Of a stretch of 64,000 bases of DNA, positions 32,655 through 39,098 are shown piece by piece. Position numbers and translations under genes: made by a program. The DNA comes from Candidatus Saganbacteria bacterium. GTDB taxonomy: Bacteria > Margulisbacteria > WOR-1 > XYC2-FULL-46-14 > XYC2-FULL-37-10. The DNA is taken from contig JACRPL010000005.1 of NCBI GenBank assembly GCA_016223245.1, forward strand, positions 23,797 through 87,796, given 5' to 3'. Under the pieces are notes generated by a model that saw only the letters and a program-made list of their open reading frames with translations, was not told the origin of the DNA and made no database searches. The first letter of the stretch is position 1, and the number at the start of each line of letters is the position of its first letter.

Positions 32655-33376
32655 AGATCCTCCTTTTTGAATTTCAGGTAATATTCTTCGTTCGAATTGT
32701 GCATATGGCAGTTAGTGCAGCCAAGCTTTAGCATTTTGATTGTAGCCTTTGCCGAGAGAAAATGGTGAGGTTCCAGTTTGTGGCAAGCTTGGCAGAAATG
32801 TTCGCCTTCGGAATCTTTTTTCAGCAGCTTATCATAGATCGAGCCGTGCGGAGCGTGGCAATCCGAACATTGGACATTATTTTTTCCATGCGCTCGTTTT
32901 TCGTATACTTTCTTTCTATCATCATGGCATTGGTAGCAAACTTCTTTTGGGGCGGATTTTACAAGAAGTTTGGGGTTTTCGGCCTTATGGGGATCATGGC
33001 AATTAAGGCAGCTGAAACCCGATTGCGCATGGATCGATTTTCCCCATACCGACTGGTCTAGTTTTCCGCCTTTTGAAAAGTGGCATGCGCCGCAAAGCTT
33101 AATGACAGCGTCCGAATCCAAGTTGGCTGGATTTATTATTTTTGTTTTGTCCATTGTTTCTTGATGGGCGCCGCCGGGGCCATGGCATGCTTCGCAAGCG
33201 GATTTATTGGTTTTATTATTGTGCGGATTTTTAAGCCAAAGATCTTTCTTTTCATCGTGGCAGTCAAAGCACTTGTCCTGCCCTATAAAAGCCGCGGGCT
33301 CGGCAAAAGACCTCTCCGCCCAATAAGGCATCATTAAAAATATCGGGACTAACAATAGCGGGGAAAACAATTTCAT
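32624..33376 (-). CDS. Nine-heme periplasmic cytochrome c (DmsE/MtrA-like)
   Basis: 250 residues: signal MKLFSPLLLVPIFLMMPYWAERSFA, then CFDCH, CEACH, CGACH, CLNCH, CYQCH, CSDCH, CQACH, CTNCH, CIQCH. The order ACHGPGGAH, CLNCHDPH, CYQCHDD, CSDCHAPHG matches the decaheme DmsE/MtrA family, one heme short of it. Likely the periplasmic electron carrier inserted in, or docking to, the barrel at 29323-30957. First gene of the operon; its leader carries a group II intron relic. Confidence 0.87.
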   Translation of the reverse strand: MKLFSPLLLVPIFLMMPYWAERSFAEPAAFIGQDKCFDCHDEKKDLWLKNPHNNKTNKSACEACHGPGGAHQETMDKTKIINPANLDSDAVIKLCGACHFSKGGKLDQSVWGKSIHAQSGFSCLNCHDPHKAENPKLLVKSAPKEVCYQCHDDRKKVYEKRAHGKNNVQCSDCHAPHGSIYDKLLKKDSEGEHFCQACHKLEPHHFLSAKATIKMLKLGCTNCHMHNSNEEYYLKFKKEDLCIQCHKDYY

Positions 33377-33420
33377 AGTAGACCCCTTGATGTTAATAAA
33401 TTCATCTCAAAGCCCCTAAA

Positions 33421-33454
33421 TGAACCGTACTCGCGGATTTCCCGCACACGACTC
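33421..33454 (-). ncRNA. Group II intron domain V
   Basis: Minus strand starts GAGTCGTGTGCGGGAAA and ends CGAGTACGGTTC: the 34-nt hairpin with the catalytic-triad-bearing stem and GAAA-type loop of domain V. Base pairing is largely kept, so the RNA core may be younger than the decay of the protein suggests. Confidence 0.8.
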
Positions 33455-33479
33455 TGCAATACACGATTTTCACCAAGTA

Positions 33480-34146
33480 TTATATACAGCATAGATTAAT
33501 TTCGGTTGCGGCAAAGGATGCCTGCCCACGTATTCCCAGAATGATGTCCAATTCCATGTCCGCTCTTGTCTTGTCCTCCGCCGTCTCCAGTCCAAACTTT
33601 CCCAGCCGTCCCTTCAAATCTCCCATAACTTTTTGGGCTTCTTCTTTGTGCTGCAGGCAAATGACAAAATCATCCGCATAGCGTATCAGATAATTTTTCC
33701 CCTTTCAGCCCCTTTCGCTCCGCCTTCTCATACCACAAATCCAATACATAATGCAGGTAGATATTCGCCAGCACCGGACTGATAATCCCGCCCTGTGGCG
33801 TCCCGGCCTCACTCGCTAGGTAGCGCCCGCCTTCCATAATGCCTGCCTTCAGCATTCTCTCTATCAGCTTCTTAAAGGGCGGGTCGACTATCCTTTCCTC
33901 CAGACATCTCATCATCCATTCATGGTCTACATGGTCAAAGAACCCTTTGATATCCGCCTCTATCACCCAGTTGACTCTCTGCCTCATTATTTTATGATTC
34001 AGTTCCTTCAGGCATTCATTAGCGTTCCGCCCTCGCCTAAATCCAGCTGTGTCTATTCCCGCTTCTGTGTTCGGCACGCTTTCTCCCTTCCCTGTTATCG
34101 TGTAGACAGCCCCTTCGAGTCCCTCATTTTTTTTTACTTGTGCCAT
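33480..34146 (-). pseudogene. Group II intron reverse transcriptase/maturase, frameshifted and deleted
   Basis: Recognisable RT motifs: FRRGRNANECLKEL, EADIKGFFDHVDHEWM, GTPQGGIISPVLANIYLHYVLD in one frame, then YLIRYADDFVICLQ (the catalytic YADD) in another frame just after a run GGGGAAAAA near 33690, so a one-base frameshift separates them. The region before the first motif and the maturase/X domain after GLETAEDKTR are missing, leaving an ending (FAATEINLCC) unlike the family. Not functional. Confidence 0.88.
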
Positions 34147-34463
34147 AATTTCCCCTCGACCCGGGGTCGCATTTCGGATCTCCCAAGTTCCCGTCGTATA
34201 CCTTCACTTGCGTTATGGCCTGGTCATCCTTCCCTCCTGCTCCGCACCCCGATTTTCATCGTAGCACTTGGAGTTCGGTTCTATCCTGTCGGCTAAACTT
34301 TGGATAGGTTGGATTTTAACCAACTGTATACGCCGAGCTTTCTTGGCGCACTCATATAGGCAATTTTAACATATAGGTAATATAATTGTTAATGAAATTT
34401 ACATCGAAAATTAACGATATATATATAGCAAAGAGGTATTAAACACTTTGGGAGGCAAGATAA
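34147..34463. other. Intron 5' region and leader of the orphan gene
   Basis: Up to 34351 it is intron RNA sequence (domains I-IV, not resolved further). From 34352 to 34463 it is AT-rich leader of the plus-strand orphan gene with GGGAGGC 8 bases before its ATG. On the minus strand TTAACA (N17-18) TAAAAT just beyond the intron 5' end could be the original promoter of the cytochrome operon; weak. Confidence 0.45.
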
Positions 34464-35666
34464 ATGTCATTTTTTGTTAGTAGAGCATTTCCATCGCCGC
34501 GTACCGATCTTGGTTTACCGCCAAGAATTACCGTCCAAAATGTTCCTGCAAGGACATTAATTGGACAACTTCAAGAACACCATCAATATTTAACAGTATC
34601 CGCATCAAATATTTTAATTCAACATCTCATATCAATTCCCGCACACGCCTCTCTAGCATCTCATGAATTACTGGATGCGCTTAATCAAACTGTAACTTTC
34701 GGTCTTAACAGAATAGCGGAAAATAAAACACCGATCCCAATGGCTATCCCAATGGCCGATGCTCTTGGTTTGGTTTTTATACATGATTCGAACAAATATC
34801 AGCTGGCAACAATAGATGAAGTGAAAAGTTCAAGAAGGCAAATTGAGATCGTCGATATTGAATATTTAAGCGCGCACTCGCCGCAATTCGGTTCAGTTGT
34901 TCGTGCTGACAGCAATGCCGATAAAATAACTCCTTTCGCCGTTCTACCTCCATCCTTGAGTTGGTTCCCAAACGATGAATTTGAAAATAAAGAGAGAAGT
35001 ATGCAAAATTCTCTTGAAGTCGGAAAGAGAAGAATCCCTGATTTACAACAAGCACCATTAAATATGTGCCCGCATATTAGTTTTATAGGTACCAATGAAT
35101 TATATGGGGTCAAATCCGGGCGTCCATTTGTTCTTGGATTACATGATCCAAGATCAACACAGGCATACTTAGATTCCGTTGAATTTTCACAAACCGATCC
35201 TCGCCCTGTTATAACAGTTTTTTATCCAGTACAGGTCCCAAGGCCCGAAGCCGAAATAAATGAAAGATTTTCTGTCCAGGGTTTTGTTCGTCTACACAAT
35301 GAAGAAGCTCGCGCTTACGGAATTGCTACATACATCGGGGGGCAATTACAACCATCGCAATTTGTATTGTTACCTTCGGATTCTTCTTCGATACAAGGCG
35401 ATGATATCGCGCCGGATGGAAAAAGCCTCCCATTAAATATAAAATTCGATCCTATTTCCGCAAGAGAAGCTGCACAAGGTACAAAAATATTGCGGCCCGA
35501 TTCAGGCGTGGTAATAATGGCTATGCCATTAAAATTTGCTGGTTCAGAATACGCTTACGACACAGCTAGAGAAGTTCAACTAATAAGAATAATCTTTGTA
35601 GGGATTGATCAAACCACAACGCAAGAAACATTCTCTTCGGCTATTGCCAATTTGAATGGGCAATAA
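34464..35666 (+). CDS. Orphan protein of unknown function
   Basis: 400 residues, not recognised. No signal peptide, membrane helix, Cys cluster or nucleotide-binding motif; one Cys (MCPHISF). Mixed alpha/beta composition with an N-terminal IPMAIPMADALG stretch and a C-terminal half rich in strands (VITVFYPVQVPRPEAEINERFSV). Good ribosome-binding site, normal codon pattern and complete frame argue it is real. It sits alone between a group II intron relic and a transposase fragment, so probably accessory DNA. Its last 26 bases overlap the convergent transposase fragment. Confidence 0.6.
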   Translation: MSFFVSRAFPSPRTDLGLPPRITVQNVPARTLIGQLQEHHQYLTVSASNILIQHLISIPAHASLASHELLDALNQTVTFGLNRIAENKTPIPMAIPMADALGLVFIHDSNKYQLATIDEVKSSRRQIEIVDIEYLSAHSPQFGSVVRADSNADKITPFAVLPPSLSWFPNDEFENKERSMQNSLEVGKRRIPDLQQAPLNMCPHISFIGTNELYGVKSGRPFVLGLHDPRSTQAYLDSVEFSQTDPRPVITVFYPVQVPRPEAEINERFSVQGFVRLHNEEARAYGIATYIGGQLQPSQFVLLPSDSSSIQGDDIAPDGKSLPLNIKFDPISAREAAQGTKILRPDSGVVIMAMPLKFAGSEYAYDTAREVQLIRIIFVGIDQTTTQETFSSAIANLNGQ

Positions 35667-36216
35667 ACAAAAAAATAGTCCCTATCCCTGATACGCCTTG
35701 AGACCGGTTAAGAAGTGAATATTTTCCGAAGGGATTTTTAAAACGATCGATTTTTTGAGTAGTTTCGATAACGGTAGAATCAGCTCCGCCTAAGCAATCC
35801 TTGAGAAAGCCCTTTCCCTGGGCGTAGAGCACAATTCGGTGAAAGGCCTTGTCAAACAAGCCTTTTTCAACTAGCATATTTCTAAAAACCACAATGGTGG
35901 AGCGGTCAGGTAATTGGTCGTCAAAGGAAACGTTAAGGAAAAAGCGGAAAAGGATATGGAGGTTGATTAATTCTTCGAGCTGATAATCGGAATTTAAATT
36001 CATGGCTTCCTTAAGGAAGAGGATTTTGAACATTAGGGCCGGATCAAAAGCATGTTGGCCATTATTGCTGTAGTAATTTTTGGCTTCATCACGGATGAAC
36101 GACCAATCAAAATCGGCTAATTTAACCAGAATGTGAGATGCATAATTAGCCTTAACATTTTTTGCGAACTCTGCCTCGAAGAGATTCCCGCCGAAACCTT
36201 TTAACTCTTTAAACAT
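35641..36216 (-). pseudogene. IS5/IS1182-like transposase, N-terminal part only
   Basis: DUF772-type N-terminus: FDWSFIRDEAKNYYSNNGQHAFDPALMFKILFLKEAMNLNSDYQLEELI, then LPDRSTIVVFRNMLVEKGLFDKAF and GGADSTVIETTQ, which is the start of the DDE catalytic region. After NPFGKYS the sequence no longer looks like transposase and stops at 35641; the catalytic C-terminal half is lost. The start ATG at 36216 has AGGAGGTGTCTT before it; the longer frame to 36276 has none. Confidence 0.8.
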
Positions 36217-36500
36217 AAGACACCTCCTGAAAAAGATAAAACAATTATAGCAAACGAGAAAAAGCCGAAAATTCAAGCAGGAGAGAAGCCAATAGAAGTT
36301 AGCAAAATTTCAACAAAGAGTTCAAAAAAATATTTTTATCGCAATGACAAGATTATTTATCGGCTTTTAAGCTGAATTAGAATGGAGCTTGAGCTCGGGG
36401 GGGGGCTTGACAAGCTATAATGGTATTAGCGAAAGGAGATGGTTCCGAGCAAAGGGGCCATTGCTAACTAGTCTCAAGCTGTGTAAAATCTAACAATAGT
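36217..36500. other. Intergenic stretch with insertion-sequence traces
   Basis: AT-rich, no gene seen. Contains a TATAAT upstream of the transposase fragment, a G9 run (36397-36405) and two short matches to the transposase remnant region near 63 kb: CTAACTAGTCTCAAG (36464-36478, inverted match at 63464-63478) and TGTAAAATCTAAC (36482-36494, match at 62799-62811). It may be the scar of a related element. Confidence 0.35.
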
Positions 36501-36504
36501 TTGC

Positions 36505-36554
36505 TTGACAATTATGGTAGATTAGTATATTATTAATAATCATTACGATTATTA
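36505..36554 (+). promoter_or_regulatory. Promoter and Fur/PerR-type operator of the peroxide-stress operon
   Basis: TTGACA (36505-36510), 17 bases, TATTAT (36528-36533), immediately followed by a perfect inverted repeat TAATAATC, five bases, GATTATTA (36534-36554). AT-rich palindromes of this shape are PerR/Fur boxes. It covers the transcription start and ends 3 bases before the start codon of the regulator, so autoregulation by repression is expected. There is no room for a Shine-Dalgarno sequence. Confidence 0.85.
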
Positions 36555-36557
36555 TTT

Positions 36558-36950
36558 ATGAAACAATTATATCGAAACAGCAAACAGAGGATAAAAATAT
36601 TGGAAGCGCTTAGGTCAACAAAGAGCCATCCCACGGCCGACTGGATATATGGGAAGATCAAGGGAACATTTCCTAATCTAAGCCTTGGGACCATCTACAG
36701 AAATTTAAGGATATTGAAAGCGCAGGGCCAAATACAAGAGTTGGCCTTTGGGAGTACTTTTGACCGGTTTGACGGCAATGTCCTGCCCCACCCTCATTTT
36801 ATATGCAGGAAGTGCGGACGGGTATATGATATCAATATTCCGTATGATAAAGAATTGAACAAGAAAGCTAAGATAGCCTCAAATTGTATGATCGATTCCC
36901 ATTCTATTGAATTCCATGGGAAATGCAATAATTGCAGAGGAGGTGAATAA
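36558..36950 (+). CDS. perR: Fur-family peroxide-responsive regulator (PerR type)
   Basis: 130 residues: winged helix (HPTADWIYGKIKGTFPNLSLGTIYRNLRIL) and C-terminal metal/dimer domain with HPHFICRKCGRVYDI and CNNC, the two CXXC pairs of the structural zinc site. Heads an operon with peroxiredoxin and superoxide reductase, which is the classic PerR regulon in anaerobes. PerR rather than Fur is chosen from this context. The start has no ribosome-binding site and lies about 18-20 bases from the predicted transcription start, so the mRNA may be nearly leaderless. Confidence 0.85.
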   Translation: MKQLYRNSKQRIKILEALRSTKSHPTADWIYGKIKGTFPNLSLGTIYRNLRILKAQGQIQELAFGSTFDRFDGNVLPHPHFICRKCGRVYDINIPYDKELNKKAKIASNCMIDSHSIEFHGKCNNCRGGE

Positions 36951-36951
36951 C

Positions 36952-37515
36952 ATGGTAAAAATAGGACAGAAAATAATCGATTTTGAAGTACAGGCATATC
37001 AAAATGAGGAGATAAAAAAGATAAAATTGTCAAATTACGAAGGGAAATGGCTGGCGCTCATATTTTATCCGGCCGATTTTACATTTATATGCCCCACCGA
37101 GCTTGAAGAGCTTGCCAATAATTATGAGGAATTTAAAAAGAATAACGCCGAGGTCATAAGCGTCAGCTGCGATACGGTATTCGTCCATAAAGCTTGGCAC
37201 GATAATTCCGAATCGATAAAAAAAATAAAATATCCAATGGCTGCGGATCCATCGGGCAAATTAGCCCGCGAATACGGCACCTACATAGAGGAAGAAGGAT
37301 TATCCCTTAGGGGAAGTTTCATCATTGATCCGGACCAAATATTGAAAGCATTTGAGATCCACGACAACAGCATAGGCCGTTCGGCAAAAGAGCTTCTAAG
37401 AAAACTGCAGGCGGCGGAGTTTGTCAGGAGCAACAAAGGCCTGGTGTGCCCCGCAAGCTGGGAGCCGGGAAAGAAAACATTGAAGCCGGGCCTGGATTTG
37501 GTTGGAAAAATCTAG
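36952..37515 (+). CDS. 2-Cys peroxiredoxin (AhpC type)
   Basis: 187 residues from the ATG at 36952 (GAGGAGGTG before it; a longer frame from 36907 lies in perR). Peroxidatic Cys in [14 protein letters not shown], resolving Cys in GLVCPASW near the C-terminus, [10 protein letters not shown] in between. Reduces peroxides; partner reductase (AhpF or thioredoxin) not in the window. One base after the perR stop. Confidence 0.92.
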   Translation: MVKIGQKIIDFEVQAYQNEEIKKIKLSNYEGKWLALIFYPADFTFICPTELEELANNYEEFKKNNAEVISVSCDTVFVHKAWHDNSESIKKIKYPMAADPSGKLAREYGTYIEEEGLSLRGSFIIDPDQILKAFEIHDNSIGRSAKELLRKLQAAEFVRSNKGLVCPASWEPGKKTLKPGLDLVGKI

Positions 37516-37540
37516 TACCATAGCAAAAGGAGGATATTTT

Positions 37541-37912
37541 ATGGGAAAAAAGAAAATTTATAAATGCGCGGAATGCGGCAATGTTGTCGAGATGCTGTAT
37601 GAAGGAGGAGGCAAGCTTGTATGCTGCGGGAAGCCTATGCTGCTCATGGTCGAGAATACGGTTGACGCGTCGAAAGAAAAGCATGTGCCGATAATTACAA
37701 AAATAGCTAAAGGCTATTTGGTCAAGGTCGGGTCTTTGCCCCACCCCATGGAAGAGAAGCATTATATTATGTGGATCGAAGTATTGGCTGACGGGAAGGC
37801 TTATAGGCAATTCTTGAAACCCGGAGACAAGCCGGAAGCCGAGTTTGAAATTGAAGCCTCAAATATTACGGCGCGTGAATACTGCAATCTTCACGGATTG
37901 TGGAAGTCATAA
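37541..37912 (+). CDS. dfx: Desulfoferrodoxin / superoxide reductase (2Fe-SOR)
   Basis: 123 residues. N-terminal desulforedoxin centre KCAECG and CCGKPM; catalytic iron ligands in [16 protein letters not shown] and CNLHGLWKS. Reduces superoxide to peroxide without making oxygen, a marker of anaerobes; the peroxide is then removed by the peroxiredoxin upstream. ATG at 37541 follows AAAGGAGGATATTTT; the frame from 37502 overlaps the previous gene. Confidence 0.95.
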   Translation: MGKKKIYKCAECGNVVEMLYEGGGKLVCCGKPMLLMVENTVDASKEKHVPIITKIAKGYLVKVGSLPHPMEEKHYIMWIEVLADGKAYRQFLKPGDKPEAEFEIEASNITAREYCNLHGLWKS

Positions 37913-37932
37913 ACAAATTGGCCCAAAAAATG

Positions 37933-37968
37933 ATAGCCCGGAAATTTATTTTCGGGCTATTTGTTTTT
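37933..37968. terminator. Bidirectional Rho-independent terminator
   Basis: ATAGCCCG and CGGGCTAT with an A/T-rich loop, followed on the plus strand by TTGTTTTTT and on the minus strand by CATTTTTT. Ends the perR operon and the converging HD-domain gene, whose stop codon lies in the stem. Confidence 0.85.
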
Positions 37969-38445
37969 TAAGTAGGTTTCGGCCGCTAAATTCTTTCCCG
38001 CTTGAGTCAAAAAGATCCTATCGATGGCATTTTTTACGCGCTTTTCATCCGATAAATTGCATTCATCTCCCAAATTTACAAGCCAATCGGCATCATATAT
38101 AACCTTAAAATTAATAGTATTGATCTTGCCCGGGGTGTGATGGCTGCCTATTATCTCTTTAACTTCAAATACTTTATCCGCGGGAAAACCAATTCCTGCC
38201 AATAGATGTTCCGCGATCGCGGGCCCTTCAATTTCCTGGTACTTGCCTGCAGTCGACCCGTATTTTTTTCCCGCGGCATGGATACCGATATCATGAAGAA
38301 TTGCGGAAGCATAAATTATATCGGGATCCCCGCCTTCTTTTTCCATTATCTTCTCGGCATATCCCAAAACTCGCTTGGCATGATTTATTCTTTTTTGATC
38401 ATCACCAAAATAAGACTCCATCTCTTTTAGAATCTTATCTTTCAT
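37957..38445 (-). CDS. HD-domain metal-dependent phosphohydrolase
   Basis: 162 residues with HAKRVLGYAEKIM, the HD pair in SAILHDIGIHAAGKKYGS, GSHHTPG and a late Asp (IYDADWLVNLGD): a complete HD metal site. Substrate unknown; small HD proteins of this kind hydrolyse nucleotides or related phosphates. Overlaps the following hexapeptide-repeat gene by 11 bases, so both form an operon. Confidence 0.82.
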   Translation of the reverse strand: MKDKILKEMESYFGDDQKRINHAKRVLGYAEKIMEKEGGDPDIIYASAILHDIGIHAAGKKYGSTAGKYQEIEGPAIAEHLLAGIGFPADKVFEVKEIIGSHHTPGKINTINFKVIYDADWLVNLGDECNLSDEKRVKNAIDRIFLTQAGKNLAAETYLKNK

Positions 38446-38947
38446 GGTTTTTATACTCCTGCGCTAGCTCTGAATACTTTTTCGCCCAGTATTTGTTCTT
38501 TTCTATTTCATCGCGTTTCAATATTCTTACAGGTTTGCCTGGGATCCCAATTGCCAAACTGTTTTTTGGGATATTTGTTCCCGGTGTAATCATGGCACCC
38601 GCCCCTATAATTGCACCCTCTCCTACAACAGCGCCATTTAATACTATCGCACCCATTCCGACCAAAGCATCTTTTCTGATGGTGCACGCATGAAGTATTG
38701 CCCCATGACCTATTGTCGCGCCGTCTTCAATTATTATGCCCCTGTCATCTTCCAAATGAAGCAAGCAACCATCTTGGACATTGACGTTTTTTCCAATTTT
38801 TACAGTATTAATATCAGCACGGATAACAGTGTTATACCAGATACTCGAACCCGAACTAATCGAGATCGCACCAATAAGCTTAACGCCGTCAGCAATGAAA
38901 ACTGACGGATGGATATTAGGCTTTCTTTTTAGATATTTGGCTATCAT
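38435..38947 (-). CDS. Gamma-class carbonic anhydrase-like hexapeptide protein
   Basis: 170 residues of left-handed beta-helix hexapeptides: WYNTVIRADINTVKIGKNVNVQDG, with zinc-ligand histidines in CLLHLED, TIGHGA and ILHACTI, as in gamma-carbonic anhydrases (Cam/CaiE-like family). A longer frame to 39133 is encoded by repeat DNA; I start at ATG 38945-38947. Interconverts CO2 and bicarbonate if active; many family members have other or no known activity. Confidence 0.82.
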   Translation of the reverse strand: MIAKYLKRKPNIHPSVFIADGVKLIGAISISSGSSIWYNTVIRADINTVKIGKNVNVQDGCLLHLEDDRGIIIEDGATIGHGAILHACTIRKDALVGMGAIVLNGAVVGEGAIIGAGAMITPGTNIPKNSLAIGIPGKPVRILKRDEIEKNKYWAKKYSELAQEYKNHER

Positions 38948-38985
38948 CTTGTTTACATTATAGCATTCTCTCAAATTCAAGTCAT

Positions 38986-39044
38986 ACTCCCTCTCATTCT
39001 CCCCCTTAATTAAGGGGGAGATGTCCCGAAGGGACAGAGGGGGT
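38986..39044. repeat. Nested palindromic repeat (G5/C5 family)
   Basis: Outer arms CTCCCTCT/AGAGGGGG, inner CTCCCCCTTAA/TTAAGGGGGAG and a GTCCC/GGGAC hairpin; same three-arm design as the copies at 16525, 44035 and 46063, in inverted orientation. Located in the divergent region just upstream of the TCA operon. Confidence 0.75.
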
Positions 39045-39054
39045 CGATTTATGA

Positions 39055-39060
39055 TATAAT
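39055..39060 (+). promoter_or_regulatory. Possible -10 box of the TCA operon
   Basis: TATAAT 39 bases before the start codon of the citrate synthase-like gene; no convincing -35 box, since the preceding bases belong to the repeat at 38986-39044. GGGAGGAAA serves as ribosome-binding site. Confidence 0.35.
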
Positions 39061-39098
39061 TAATAATTCGTTTTCGAAAATTACAGGGAGGAAATACA

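Larger units (their letters stand above)
33395..34351 (-). mobile_element. Degenerate group II intron upstream of the conduit operon
   Basis: The 5' end on the minus strand reads GTGCGCC (34345-34351), the group II consensus; the 3' part has a domain V (33421-33454), followed by domain VI-like sequence to about 33395. Inside is a broken reverse transcriptase. Orientation is the same as the cytochrome operon that starts 20 bases beyond, so the intron lies in its leader or promoter. The exact 3' boundary is estimated. Confidence 0.75.

Noticed and set aside
36397..36405. G9 run as a phase-variation switch
   Set aside because: It is not within an open frame or at promoter spacing for any gene; a homopolymer in a scarred intergenic region is a sufficient explanation.
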